DNA from: Sulfobacillus benefaciens
GTDB taxonomy: Bacteria > Bacillota > Sulfobacillia > Sulfobacillales > Sulfobacillaceae
Length of the DNA stretch: 63,277 bases
Direction of reading: 5' to 3'
Assembly (NCBI GenBank): GCA_003023695.1
Contig: PXYW01000030.1
Coordinates: 1-63,277 of the forward strand
The notes beneath the pieces were generated by a model. It did not search any database. It saw nothing but the letters and a program-made list of their open reading frames with translations, and was not told where the DNA came from. Below are positions 35,816 to 44,509 of this stretch, in pieces. Every line of letters begins with the position of its first letter. Position 1 is the stretch's first letter. Position numbers and translations under genes: made by a program.

Positions 35816-35845
35816 CGTCTGACGAAATTCTTTCGCCCCACAACT

Positions 35846-36331
35846 TTAGGAGTCCTTCAACAGGTCATTGAGGCGAGAACCCCGGTCGATGCGCAACATA
35901 ATCAACCCGACAATTAAGAGGTAAAGCCATGCGGCCAACGAGAACCCGCGTCCAAAAGAATATTGCAGGAATTGAAGGTGGCCCGTCAACGGCACCTTAT
36001 TAATCCCAAAAGGAAGTGCAGTAAATCCGGACACAAAAAACATGGTCATGTTGTACGCGGTAAAAATGATCGGGGGTCCGTAATATGTCCGTAAGCCCAA
36101 CAGATAAATGACGGCGATAAGCCCATAGGATGCCGTTTCAATGTCAATCCAATAAGAGACAATGGGTGTCGATGCCGGTGAGGCAAAGATATGTGCTGCA
36201 ACATCAAGCAAAGCAAAGAAGACTAGCGATAACCGCAGCCACTGCACACGACGCAAATGGTGGGAATCGCCCTGAAATGATTCTAATTCAGAGGACGATG
36301 AAAGGGACGTAGGTTGATGCATCTTAAACAC
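35846..36331 (-). CDS. Four-helix membrane protein of unknown function
   Basis: 161 residues. A polar N-terminus of about 30 residues is followed by about four hydrophobic segments (near residues 32-50, 66-82, 89-108 and 132-148). I do not recognise a family. It has no polar active-site motif in its loops. A clean inverted repeat upstream at 36338-36351 suggests regulation by a small dimeric repressor. The intact frame amid decayed DNA supports a real gene. Confidence 0.6.
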   Translation of the reverse strand: MFKMHQPTSLSSSSELESFQGDSHHLRRVQWLRLSLVFFALLDVAAHIFASPASTPIVSYWIDIETASYGLIAVIYLLGLRTYYGPPIIFTAYNMTMFFVSGFTALPFGINKVPLTGHLQFLQYSFGRGFSLAAWLYLLIVGLIMLRIDRGSRLNDLLKDS

Positions 36332-36337
36332 CTTCTA

Positions 36338-36351
36338 ACAAATCAATTTGT
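36338..36351. promoter_or_regulatory. Inverted repeat upstream of the four-helix membrane gene
   Basis: ACAAAT-CA-ATTTGT, a perfect dyad 7 bp before the start codon region. It looks like a MarR- or TetR-type operator, and none of those regulators is adjacent. From 36352 to 36497 nothing else is seen. Confidence 0.4.
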
Positions 36352-36497
36352 GATTCTGTTCACAAGTTGATTGTACCTTTGGCGGTGCACGTTGTTAGCG
36401 GTCTAATGACCCGTTTGGGCAAGAACCAATGGCCCTGTATCTTCCCGAGCCAACAACCTGACATTGCCCTTAGGAACTTTCCATTCCCGGCGAGGTA

Positions 36498-37964
36498 TCA
36501 GAAAGTAGGAATGTCATGCCCTTCATTTTTCAGCATGGCAACAACATTCAAAAGGCGTGTGACAGTTTCCGGTTGACCAAGTACCGCAACCAGCTCAAAG
36601 AGTCCCGGACCTACAGTTTGACCAGTCAGTGCCAGCCTGCAAGGATGAATAAGCTCTGCCCGTTTAATGTCTAATTGGCTAGCGAGAGTGTCAAATGTGG
36701 CCGCCAAGGCATCATGTTCCCACTTGTCCCCAGGTAATCCGCCTAGTGTTGTCGCTAAGGCCTGCAATCGGGTTGCCACTTCGGGATGGGAAAAGTGCTT
36801 AGCCACACCCTTAGCATCATACTGCACTGGACGCTGCCACAAAAACCGCATCCCCTGCGCCAAATCCATTAGGGTATGCGCCCGCTCTCTAACCAATGCC
36901 ACCCCAGATTCTAGGCTGGGACCTTGCCCCCCACTAACTCCCATCTGTTCCACAAATGGCTTAACAGCGTCTGTGACAACAGCGAGCGGAAGCTGCTTAA
37001 GATACTGGGCGTTCATCCACTCTAATTTCTTTTGATCATAAACTGCAGCAGTGTGTTGTACCCGATCTAGAGTAAATAGCTCTTCCGCTTCTTTAACGGT
37101 CATAAACTCTCGGCCATCGGGAGCTGACCATCCCAGCAACATTAAATAATTCACTAAGGCTTGCGGCAATATGCCTTGTTCCAGGTACTCCTCGACCGCC
37201 GTGGCCCCATGCCTTTTAGAGAGTTTCGTGTGGTCCGGTGCCAAAACCATGGGAATGTGAGCAAACTTCGGCAGAGAAAATCCCAGCGCCTCATAAACCA
37301 ACATCTGTTTAGGGGTGTTGGATAGGTGTTCTTCGGCTCGGATGACGTGGGTAATCCGCATAGCCCAGTCATCGATCACGACCGCAAAATTATAGGTCGG
37401 GACGCCATTCGTCTTGACGATCACAAAGTCATCCAAAATTTTGTTCTCAAACGTTACTTGGCCACGAATAAGATCATCGACCACGGTCACACCAGACAGC
37501 GGAACCTTGAGTCGCAACACGTATGGTTTTCCGCTTCCGTGTATGGGATCGTCAGAACTGAGATTGCGGCAAGTTCCCATATATCTCGGAGGCAGCCCTT
37601 CCGCCTTCCGCGCCTTGCGGGTCGCTTCCAACTCGTCTGGGGTGCAATAGCAACGATAGGCTTTCCCTTCCTCCAACAATTGGGCAGCATACTGTTGATG
37701 CTGACTTAGGCGTTCGGATTGCCGATAGGGCCCAAATGGGCCTCCCACGTCGGGTCCCTCATCCCATAAGATACCCAACGCGGCCAAAGAACGCATCAAA
37801 GCTTCCTCGGATCCCGAGACCAATCGGGTCTGATCGGTATCTTCCACACGGAGTACAAATTGACCCCCATAATGTTTGGCAAACAAGTAACTGAAAAGAG
37901 CAGTACGAGCGCCTCCCACGTGGAGTGTTCCACTGGGACTGGGCGCATAACGTGTTCGAACCAA
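36498..37964 (-). CDS. gltX: Glutamyl-tRNA synthetase
   Basis: About 488 residues of class I synthetase. The HIGH-type motif is in YAPSPSGTLHVGGARTALFS, the zinc/tRNA-binding Cys pair in YRCYCTPDEL, and the KMSKS-type motif is KLSKRHG. It charges tRNA-Glu (and, in organisms with GatCAB, tRNA-Gln). The frame opens with an ATG at 37973, but AGGAGG abuts it directly, so the TTG at 37964 (9 nt spacing) is the start. It is single copy here and has its own promoter. Confidence 0.94.
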   Translation of the reverse strand: MVRTRYAPSPSGTLHVGGARTALFSYLFAKHYGGQFVLRVEDTDQTRLVSGSEEALMRSLAALGILWDEGPDVGGPFGPYRQSERLSQHQQYAAQLLEEGKAYRCYCTPDELEATRKARKAEGLPPRYMGTCRNLSSDDPIHGSGKPYVLRLKVPLSGVTVVDDLIRGQVTFENKILDDFVIVKTNGVPTYNFAVVIDDWAMRITHVIRAEEHLSNTPKQMLVYEALGFSLPKFAHIPMVLAPDHTKLSKRHGATAVEEYLEQGILPQALVNYLMLLGWSAPDGREFMTVKEAEELFTLDRVQHTAAVYDQKKLEWMNAQYLKQLPLAVVTDAVKPFVEQMGVSGGQGPSLESGVALVRERAHTLMDLAQGMRFLWQRPVQYDAKGVAKHFSHPEVATRLQALATTLGGLPGDKWEHDALAATFDTLASQLDIKRAELIHPCRLALTGQTVGPGLFELVAVLGQPETVTRLLNVVAMLKNEGHDIPTF

Positions 37965-38001
37965 GAAAAACATCCTCCTAAAAGCCTAATATGGTAGTCA
38001 T

Positions 38002-38030
38002 AGTGTATCTAAGGGGCAGATCCGGGTCAA
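38002..38030 (-). promoter_or_regulatory. gltX promoter
   Basis: On the minus strand, TTGACC (38030-38025), 17 nt spacer, TACACT (38007-38002). Confidence 0.65.
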
Positions 38031-38121
38031 GGAAGCTTCGTGGAGAGCATGACAACGACCACATTGAATGTTACGCAGACGACGTTCTAATCCTACACAC
38101 TCACCCGCATCGCGTCAGGGT

Positions 38122-38361
38122 TTAAGGCGTACCCCGATTTTCTTCCTGACACTGGTTCAGAAAGTCCTTCCAAAGAATCGTCGTGCCATAAAAGTGGGTA
38201 TTCTCTACCACACGTCTTACTGCCCGAGCGTAAGGTCCCTGAGGGTCCTTGCACACTTCACGCGCTAATTTGCGCCAATCGGCCAAAGTACCCCGTTCTA
38301 AAATATCGGCAACGACTGCCGTATTGGACGAGATTTCCGTCACCAAATGACGATGCTGCAA
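38122..38361 (-). CDS. Hypothetical partner of the AbiEii-type nucleotidyltransferase
   Basis: 79 residues (VVADILERGTLADWRKLARE and HFYGTTILWKDFLNQC). I recall similar small proteins paired with nucleotidyltransferase genes, but no function is assigned. The frame is open back to 38478, overlapping the upstream gene; GAGGAGG positioned 9 nt before a TTG at 38361 gives the start used here, 20 nt after the upstream stop. Probably the antitoxin or cofactor of the pair. Confidence 0.6.
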   Translation of the reverse strand: MQHRHLVTEISSNTAVVADILERGTLADWRKLAREVCKDPQGPYARAVRRVVENTHFYGTTILWKDFLNQCQEENRGTP

Positions 38362-38381
38362 GCAATTCTGCCTCCTCGGCT

Positions 38382-39047
38382 TTACTCCAACATGATATGC
38401 ATTATCCTTGCAGATAACTTGCGACAGTACCCTTTCACAAACGTCCAGTCCGTCCATGGCGGCTGCAGTTTCCTCCACACGGTAAGCGAGTCTTCCTCAG
38501 GGGAGAAATCGAACGGTAAGGGTTCTGCTAACATCTTGGCCAATTGTTGGCTAGTCGTGTCAGCATCTTCCGGTTGAGGGTAAAGACTGTCCATGGATCG
38601 CATTGCCCGCTCAAAGTCGTGTCCTAAACGATCACCCAGGGCACAAAAATCGAGGTAATCGCGCACGGCATTTCTCGTGACCACGAGCCACCCTTTAATG
38701 CGCAGCATTTCCTCCATGGTAGGAATGGTAATCCCCTCTACAATGGTGGTTTCTAACGGTGCACGCCGAATTAATTGCCGAATGCCGACATCGACTCCCT
38801 GGTAGTTACCTAAAATTAGGACAGGAGGGCGTAGCCGTCGTGTTCTCCACCCGGCCAAACTCTCAAGTGTTGCCAATACGTCCTGAAATCGGCTCCTCAG
38901 ATCCACGATTACCGAGTCGACGTCTAATGAGACCCGATGCTGTGCATGAAGTGCAGCGGCGGTTCCTCCAACTAATACAGCTTCAGGGAAATGAGTTTGA
39001 ATCATCCGCTCCGTTTCGAGAAGCTTATCCCAATCCGCGGCCGCCAT
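38382..39047 (-). CDS. AbiEii-like nucleotidyltransferase (toxin-type)
   Basis: About 221 residues. The nucleotidyltransferase core reads AVLVGGTAAALHAQHRVSLDVDSVI (G-G-x-A with a downstream D-x-D), as in AbiEii/DUF1814 enzymes, the toxic half of AbiE-type abortive infection systems. The frame opens at 39239, but GGGAGGAAGG positioned before ATG 39047 sets the start. The helical C-terminus (DYLDFCALGDRLGHDFERAM) is also typical. It precedes its small partner, the reverse of the usual order. Confidence 0.75.
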   Translation of the reverse strand: MAAADWDKLLETERMIQTHFPEAVLVGGTAAALHAQHRVSLDVDSVIVDLRSRFQDVLATLESLAGWRTRRLRPPVLILGNYQGVDVGIRQLIRRAPLETTIVEGITIPTMEEMLRIKGWLVVTRNAVRDYLDFCALGDRLGHDFERAMRSMDSLYPQPEDADTTSQQLAKMLAEPLPFDFSPEEDSLTVWRKLQPPWTDWTFVKGYCRKLSARIMHIMLE

Positions 39048-39284
39048 GATCCTTCCTCCCTGCCCCAACGTTGACTTACGCCTGTTGTCTGTATTATACA
39101 CAGGGCCGCACGAAAAAGAGAGGCTACCTTGTCTAGCCATAAGCACTGAGAACCGAATGAAGTCGGCATTTGAGTTAGGGGGGTGCCGAATTTTAGATAC
39201 CTCACATGTGCTACCCATGTCGGGGATGGCATAGAGCAAGGGATGCTATGAAAACTCCTTAAATCAGTGCCTGGATTAATCAAT

Positions 39285-39560
39285 CTACCATCCTAAGGTC
39301 AAAGCCCTGGCCGCCAACACCAGAAGAAAGCCTGGCACTCCTAGCAATCCGACAACTGAAGCTGTGATTGGATTGATGCCAATATGAAAGCCAGCCCCAA
39401 GTGTGCGATCCCATGCCCATAGTACCAGGACCGCCACCGCAATGTTTATCACGCTGCGTACCATCCAGCGCGCCCATCCGCTAAAAACACGGGTTAACAG
39501 ATACACCACTAAAATACCAAAGACCCCGGCCAGGATATCCTTCGGCTGCAGCATTGCCAT
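39285..39560 (-). CDS. bofA: BofA-family pro-sigma-K processing regulator
   Basis: About 91 residues, two to three membrane segments. The C-terminal GINPITASVVGLLGVPGFLL is the BofA signature. In Bacillus, BofA holds the SpoIVFB protease inactive until engulfment is complete. Met at 39560 or 39554 follows GGGGGG. It lies downstream of a DUF2508 gene as in Bacillus (yaaL-bofA), but is cut off from recR by about 8 kb of inserted DNA. Confidence 0.8.
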   Translation of the reverse strand: MAMLQPKDILAGVFGILVVYLLTRVFSGWARWMVRSVINIAVAVLVLWAWDRTLGAGFHIGINPITASVVGLLGVPGFLLVLAARALTLGW

Positions 39561-39595
39561 CCCCCCAGCAACAGCATATTCCCAAAGGACAACCT

Positions 39596-39826
39596 CTAGA
39601 ACCGTCCATGTTCCCGGTGCCGGTCCAGGCATTGTCGATAACGCAACTCGGCTTCACGCCAAAAATGGATCGCGTGATTAAATACGTCAGGATCTGGTGG
39701 CGTATCAAACTGTTGTTGCTGCACCCAGTTTTGATAAGCTTCACGGAATTCATCAGGAGCCCATCCGGGAGGATCGATCGGCTCACTGATGCGTCCGCGG
39801 TGTCGTTCCCTCTCTGGTGGTCCCAT
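39596..39826 (-). CDS. DUF2508 (YaaL-like) protein
   Basis: 76 residues. DPDVFNHAIHFWREAELRYR matches the DUF2508/YaaL pattern (D-P-x-x-x-x-x-A-I-x-x-x-x-A-A-E-x-R-Y). Function is unknown in any organism. Its position between recR and bofA is conserved in Bacillus; here recR is far upstream. It overlaps the preceding small gene by 44 bp. Confidence 0.65.
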   Translation of the reverse strand: MGPPERERHRGRISEPIDPPGWAPDEFREAYQNWVQQQQFDTPPDPDVFNHAIHFWREAELRYRQCLDRHREHGRF

Positions 39827-40154
39827 TAACCTCTTCTCCTTGTGCGGATGTCTCTTCTATAATATGGGGTAATTTGGCGCGTTGGCAGTTGAGTGCAAAG
39901 TTGCTCTCAATTGGAGAAAGGGGGTGGCCAATCTTCTCCAGTGTGTGGATAAGTTGCTCGGCGGAACGGCGTTGCCCTTGGGCAACTGCCGCATCGATAT
40001 ATCGTTCAATCCATTGTTGGCGATGGTGAGTCATCGTCCACCACAGGCTGTCGTGTAGCATGTGGCGATGCCGGTACAATTGCAACAACCACAAAAATCC
40101 TAGACCATCCAATCCGAGGTCTATCCATTGACCCAAGACTACAAAAAAATCCAT
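39783..40154 (-). CDS. Small protein with one membrane segment, holin-like build
   Basis: 123 residues. One N-terminal hydrophobic helix (FFVVLGQWIDLGLDGLGFLW) is followed by a charged helical region WIERYIDAAVAQGQRRSAEQ. The build recalls the LLH-type phage holin family, but likeness is weak and the function is unknown. AAGGA lies about 10 nt before the ATG. It is first of the cluster with DUF2508 and bofA, and marks the left edge of the DNA inserted after recR. Confidence 0.5.
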   Translation of the reverse strand: MDFFVVLGQWIDLGLDGLGFLWLLQLYRHRHMLHDSLWWTMTHHRQQWIERYIDAAVAQGQRRSAEQLIHTLEKIGHPLSPIESNFALNCQRAKLPHIIEETSAQGEEVNGTTREGTTPRTHQ

Positions 40155-40419
40155 AGTGCCACATCCTTCAACAAGCTACTGGCAGTATATTCCTTGGTAG
40201 GTAGAACGCCACTGGAATTTTTTCGATCTCGGGCAAACGCAGGGGAAAAGTCTTCCAATCCATTGTCTTTAATGGACGATCTAAAAATTTGCACCATCGC
40301 TTTGCAATCCAACACCACTAAAAGACTAAGAGACATTTTCTCGGAGATGACAGTGCTTGAAAGCTTTTGGGTGCGAAAATCAACGAGAGCGGATGGCTCC
40401 AACGACTCACAGTTTTAAC

Positions 40420-40770
40420 GGGATTCCTGACACCATCATCTTTCGGGTTGTGGCACTGAACACGGTGGTGGCGGCCATTGATATGGCCAAACATAATCCG
40501 AAGGCGCTCACCTGCGATTGCCAGGAAGCGCCGTTTGGCTTTGGCCCGAATCCACAGGGATGCAACGGGCGGAAGCCTAATGTGTCCAGATCGGGGCTAC
40601 CCAGGTCATCACGGGCATCGAACCCACCGGCCACTACCATGAATCGGTGGTCCGGCAATCGGCCGCGCACGGCTGGGCCATGCGGCTCTTGAGTTCGACA
40701 ATGACGGTCCAAGACGGAACCCATGGTCTCATGGCCCTCGCCCGCTGTGTGCTCAATGCCCGGAGTTCGG
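40420..40770 (+). mobile_element. IS110-family transposase remnant
   Basis: Two in-order pieces of an IS110 transposase N-terminus: VVAAIDMAKHNPKALTCDCQ and, in another frame, VITGIEPTGHYHESVVRQSA followed by HGWAMRLL. The DEDD catalytic start (I-D-x-A-K-H) and the G-I-E-x-T-G-H-Y motif are recognisable. A frameshift lies between them and the rest of the gene is absent. The flanks 40155-40419 and 40771-41100 contain only broken frames. Confidence 0.7.
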
Positions 40771-41100
40771 AGTTCGGAACAACCGGGCATTTCCGGGGGA
40801 GACCACCGAATTCCTAGGCTCCGAGCCTGACGCAAAGATGGAACCAATCCCCGGCCCTTCGCGGGACCCTCACTGAAGCTTGGATCAACATCTGGGGCGT
40901 TTGAGCCCGTGTACGTCAGGAAGCGTCGCTCAGGAAATGGGGCACCGCACCGATAAAAGTGGTAGTGGTTGGCAGGGATACGTTGGGGGTTTCCTGCAGG
41001 TGGGACTCCTGGCCAAGGGCTGATATGTATCCCCAAACTTAACAATGTTGACACATCCGATAACAACTTTGCATTTATTCTTTCGAATTGTTTTCTCGTT

Positions 41101-41470
41101 GGCATGCATTAATGACACGGATGGTCTAACGCCACTAAAACCTCAAGAGCATGACAAGACTACGTATGATGATTCTGAGTGCTTACAAAAAATTTTTGAA
41201 CCATTTGGCCAATGGCCTTGACAGACAAGTTCACAGGCGAGAGAATATTCTAAAATATTAACTCTGTTCATGCGTTGAACAAAATTTCACCACAGTTTTC
41301 GATTTGGAAAGGGACATCGCTATCATAACAACAGCCGCCCCCTAAACTGATTTTGCATTGGTGCATCACTGATGTGTTGTGACGAACACCACATAAGGCA
41401 ACAAATAGAATTTGTTTCATGCAGAATTAAACGGTTCAGCCGTTCTATCCGAGCATTTAGGAGTGATTAT
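41101..41470 (+). promoter_or_regulatory. Upstream region of the PLP gamma-lyase gene
   Basis: 370 bp without a gene. A good promoter TTGACA (41218-41223), 17 nt spacer, GAGAAT (41241-41246) is followed by TGTTCA (41265-41270) and TGAACA (41276-41281), a dyad placed like an operator just after the transcription start. The remaining leader of about 190 nt has several partial dyads; no known riboswitch, including SAM types, was recognised. The SorC-type regulator nearby could bind here. Confidence 0.5.
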
Positions 41471-42631
41471 GTGGACATTTTTACGAAAGTTGTTGAGCCG
41501 TCACGTTTGAGTATCCCAACAAATTCTGTCGCCGACCCAATTTTTCAGACATCCGTTTATTCGTTCGACGATATTGAGGAAGTAGACCAACTGCTTGGAG
41601 GCCAACGTCAAGGATATTCATATACTCGGGGAGGAAACCCCAATTACGATTCGTTGGCACAATTCATTTCAGGAGTCGAAGGAACCGAAAAGACCGTCAT
41701 AACCTCATCTGGGACGGCTAGCCTTCTCGCTGGGATCCTCGCGTTACGCCCTAAACCTTGCACTATCTATCTTGCCCGAGAAATCTATGGGGGTACCGTT
41801 GGGATTTGTCGCCGCATACTGGAACCAATGGGTTATGTGACAAAATGGGTTGACACTCATGACGAGAGGGTTTTCGCCCAGTTGATAACAAAACAGTCCT
41901 CTTTGCTAATCGTAGAAAGCATCTCCAACCCATTAGGTAGGATTAGCCCTCTAGACAAAATTATTGCCATTGCGCATGCACGCGGAGCACTAGTCTTAGT
42001 TGACAATACCTTCGCCACGCCCTTCCACGCATCACCTATTGAATGGGGAGCCGATCTGGTCGTTCACTCGGCCACCAAATTCATCGGCGGACACAGCGAT
42101 TTAATCTTGGGAATAGTCACAGGTTCAACTGAGCGGCTAAGCGCTGTACAAGAACTTGTCGACGTGGCGGGCTTTACTCCTGATCCTTTCGCAGCCTGGT
42201 TAGCATTACGTGGCGCCAGAACTTTAGCAATCCGGATGGAGCGCGCAAGCACCAACGCTTTGGAGTTAGCTAAGGCATTGGAATCTATGCCATGTATAGA
42301 CCGAGTGTACTATCCCGGATTACCCTCTCATCCTGACCATGAAGTTGCGAAAAACTTATTGAGACGAGGCTTCGGAGCTATTGTGTCCCTATCTCTTCGC
42401 GGAGGATATGACACCGTCCAATCAATGATACGACGACTGAAATTGGTGCGCTTTGTTCCTAGTTTAGGCGATGTCTCCACAACCTTGTCACATCCTGTGG
42501 TGGCCTCGCATCGCGAACTGACACCGGAAGAAAAGAATGCGGTGGGTATTGATCCCAGCGTTGTCCGCATTTCCGTTGGAATCGAGTCCGTTCGCGATAT
42601 TATTGAAGATTTTGCCCAAGCTCTTTCCTAA
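41471..42631 (+). CDS. PLP-dependent trans-sulfuration enzyme (methionine gamma-lyase / cystathionine gamma-lyase type)
   Basis: 386 residues of the Cys/Met metabolism PLP family. PLP-binding Lys is in HSATKFIGGHSDLILG; other family motifs are YSYTRGGNPNYDSLA, SSGTASLLAGILAL and VDNTFATPF. The frame opens at 41372, but AGGAGTG before GTG 41471 fixes the start. Substrate (methionine, cystathionine or homocysteine) cannot be settled by eye. Position with an amino acid permease and methylthioribose kinase makes breakdown of methionine to methanethiol, ammonia and oxobutyrate the best guess. Confidence 0.82.
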   Translation: MDIFTKVVEPSRLSIPTNSVADPIFQTSVYSFDDIEEVDQLLGGQRQGYSYTRGGNPNYDSLAQFISGVEGTEKTVITSSGTASLLAGILALRPKPCTIYLAREIYGGTVGICRRILEPMGYVTKWVDTHDERVFAQLITKQSSLLIVESISNPLGRISPLDKIIAIAHARGALVLVDNTFATPFHASPIEWGADLVVHSATKFIGGHSDLILGIVTGSTERLSAVQELVDVAGFTPDPFAAWLALRGARTLAIRMERASTNALELAKALESMPCIDRVYYPGLPSHPDHEVAKNLLRRGFGAIVSLSLRGGYDTVQSMIRRLKLVRFVPSLGDVSTTLSHPVVASHRELTPEEKNAVGIDPSVVRISVGIESVRDIIEDFAQALS

Positions 42632-42661
42632 TACCGCACTATACAAACTGGAGGGTTGAAC

Positions 42662-44287
42662 ATGCAGGGCAAGCTACGACACGAACTGAGTCGCTACGAT
42701 TTTATGATGATTAGCACGGGAGCCGTAATTGGGTCTGGGTGGCTATTCGGGGCGTTATATAGTGCACAATATGCTGGCCCTGGAGCAATTATCGCCTGGA
42801 TTATTGGAGGCATCTTAATGGTTGTCTTAGGGCTACCCTACGCTGAACTAGCCTCGGCATTCCCAGAATCCGGATCCATGGTGCGTTATCCCTCAATGAG
42901 CCATGGGTCTTTTTTGTCTGCATTACAGGCATGGTCCCTTCTCTTCGGTTATGGCCTATCCCCCGCAATTGAGGCCGAAGCCTCCGTGCAATATGCGGGA
43001 GGATATATTCATGGTCTGTATAGTGGAACGCAGTTGACGCCAGTGGGCCTGTTGGTCACGGCAGGGATGGTCGTTATATACTTTGTTCTGAACTATTTCG
43101 GAGTGCGACTATTCGCCAAAGCGAACACCGCCATTAGTACAATTAAGTACATCGTGCCTACCGTTACAATGGTGATCTTGATCGTTGTCGGACTAAGCCA
43201 TGGCGGCGCAGCAAACTTATCGTCGGCGTCTCCTGGAGGGTTCTTGCCCTTTGGGTTTCACGGCGTGCTCGTGGCAATTGCCATTGGGGGAATCTATTTT
43301 GCCTATACGGGATTTCGCCAGGCCATGGACCTTGCAGCCGAAGGCAAAAATCCCCAACGTGATGTTCCTGTGGTCATGCTCACCATTTTGATATTATCCA
43401 TAATTCTTTATGTGCTTTTGCAACTCGCCTTTTTGGTCAGTTTGGATCGTCCTGATTTGCTTCACGGATGGGCAAACATTAATTTTTCGTCTCCGTTCGC
43501 TCAACTAGCGGTCGCCTTTAATATTGGCTGGCTTGCGATCATATTATATGGCGACGCAGTGCTTTCTCCCTTTGGCAATGGACTAGTGTATTTCGGAGCC
43601 GCTACCCGGGTATTGTTTGCCATGCCCAAAAGCGGCTATGGCCCCAAATGGATGCGCAATCTCAGTAATCGGGGTGTCCCGGTCACCTCAATGATTGTTA
43701 TCCTAGTCTTGAGTTTTTTGGCACTGTTGCCGTTTCCTTCTTGGGGAGCAATGGTGGGAATTTTATCATCGGTCGGGGCCATAGGCTATGCCTTGGGCGG
43801 AGTTTCCGCTGCCGTATTGCGCCGAACGTCGCCTAATACACCCCGTCGGTTTACTCTAGGTCGCCATCTCAAATGGATTGGACCCGCCTCCTTTGCAATG
43901 GGTTCCTTGATTTTTTATTGGTCCGGGTGGCCTTTAGTCCTACAGGTTGATGGAATCAATGCGGTAGGAGTATTGATCTACCTGTGGTACAGAAAACGAA
44001 ATCGGTTGCCAGTGATTGACCTCAAAGCCGGGGCATGGTGGGCCATTTACCTCGTAGTCCTGGGCGCGATGAGCTATGTTGGGTCCTTTGGAAAGGGGCG
44101 CAATTGGATTCCTTTCCCGTACGATTCTCTAGTCGTCATATTGCTTTCGATTGTGTTTTACTATTGGGGCGTTGCTTCTGGCTATCGTACCCAAGATACC
44201 ATTGATTATGAAAATGGAGTAAACCGTGATTTCTCCGACGAAGACGATCTCGCAATGGGAATGAATCCCGTGGCTTCTACAGAATGA
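42662..44287 (+). CDS. APC-superfamily amino acid permease
   Basis: About 541 residues, 12 or more membrane helices. The first helix carries MMISTGAVIGSGWLFGA, the substrate-binding G-x-I-G-S-G unwound segment of APC transporters. Further signs are GLPYAELASAFPESGSMVRY and YTGFRQAMDLAAEGKNPQRD. It starts at ATG 42662, 7 nt after GGAGG, and 30 nt after the lyase stop, so the two are co-transcribed. Methionine or a related amino acid is the likely cargo, by context only. Confidence 0.85.
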   Translation: MQGKLRHELSRYDFMMISTGAVIGSGWLFGALYSAQYAGPGAIIAWIIGGILMVVLGLPYAELASAFPESGSMVRYPSMSHGSFLSALQAWSLLFGYGLSPAIEAEASVQYAGGYIHGLYSGTQLTPVGLLVTAGMVVIYFVLNYFGVRLFAKANTAISTIKYIVPTVTMVILIVVGLSHGGAANLSSASPGGFLPFGFHGVLVAIAIGGIYFAYTGFRQAMDLAAEGKNPQRDVPVVMLTILILSIILYVLLQLAFLVSLDRPDLLHGWANINFSSPFAQLAVAFNIGWLAIILYGDAVLSPFGNGLVYFGAATRVLFAMPKSGYGPKWMRNLSNRGVPVTSMIVILVLSFLALLPFPSWGAMVGILSSVGAIGYALGGVSAAVLRRTSPNTPRRFTLGRHLKWIGPASFAMGSLIFYWSGWPLVLQVDGINAVGVLIYLWYRKRNRLPVIDLKAGAWWAIYLVVLGAMSYVGSFGKGRNWIPFPYDSLVVILLSIVFYYWGVASGYRTQDTIDYENGVNRDFSDEDDLAMGMNPVASTE

Positions 44288-44316
44288 GATTGTGACAACA
44301 CCATTACCAGTGGTTT

Positions 44317-44365
44317 CTTCACCGCGTGATATGATTTATTAAAATAAACTTATCTCGCGGTGAAG
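44317..44365 (+). terminator. Long-loop hairpin after the permease gene
   Basis: A perfect 10 bp stem CTTCACCGCG / CGCGGTGAAG (44317-44326 with 44356-44365) around an AT-rich loop. No T-run follows. It may be a weak terminator or a regulator site for the downstream SorC-type gene. Confidence 0.4.
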
Positions 44366-44509
44366 CACATTGAATCTGGTGCCTTATTGCGTTTGACCCA
44401 ATCAATGGGTGTGTAAACCAAAAAGACCATTGAGATGCTATCGAAAGGTGGAATCAAAATCCCTTGCTATGCGTTCCAATACCAGATGCACGCCAAAACT
44501 TAATGCGGG

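Noticed and set aside
40128..40418. Overlapping open frames on both strands near 40.1-40.4 kb
   Set aside because: No ribosome site or family likeness; they look like chance frames in island-edge DNA.
41253..41470. SAM or other sulfur-sensing riboswitch before the PLP gamma-lyase gene
   Set aside because: None of the conserved blocks of SAM-I, SAM-II or SAM-IV types is present; only partial dyads were found. The same holds for the region before mtnK.
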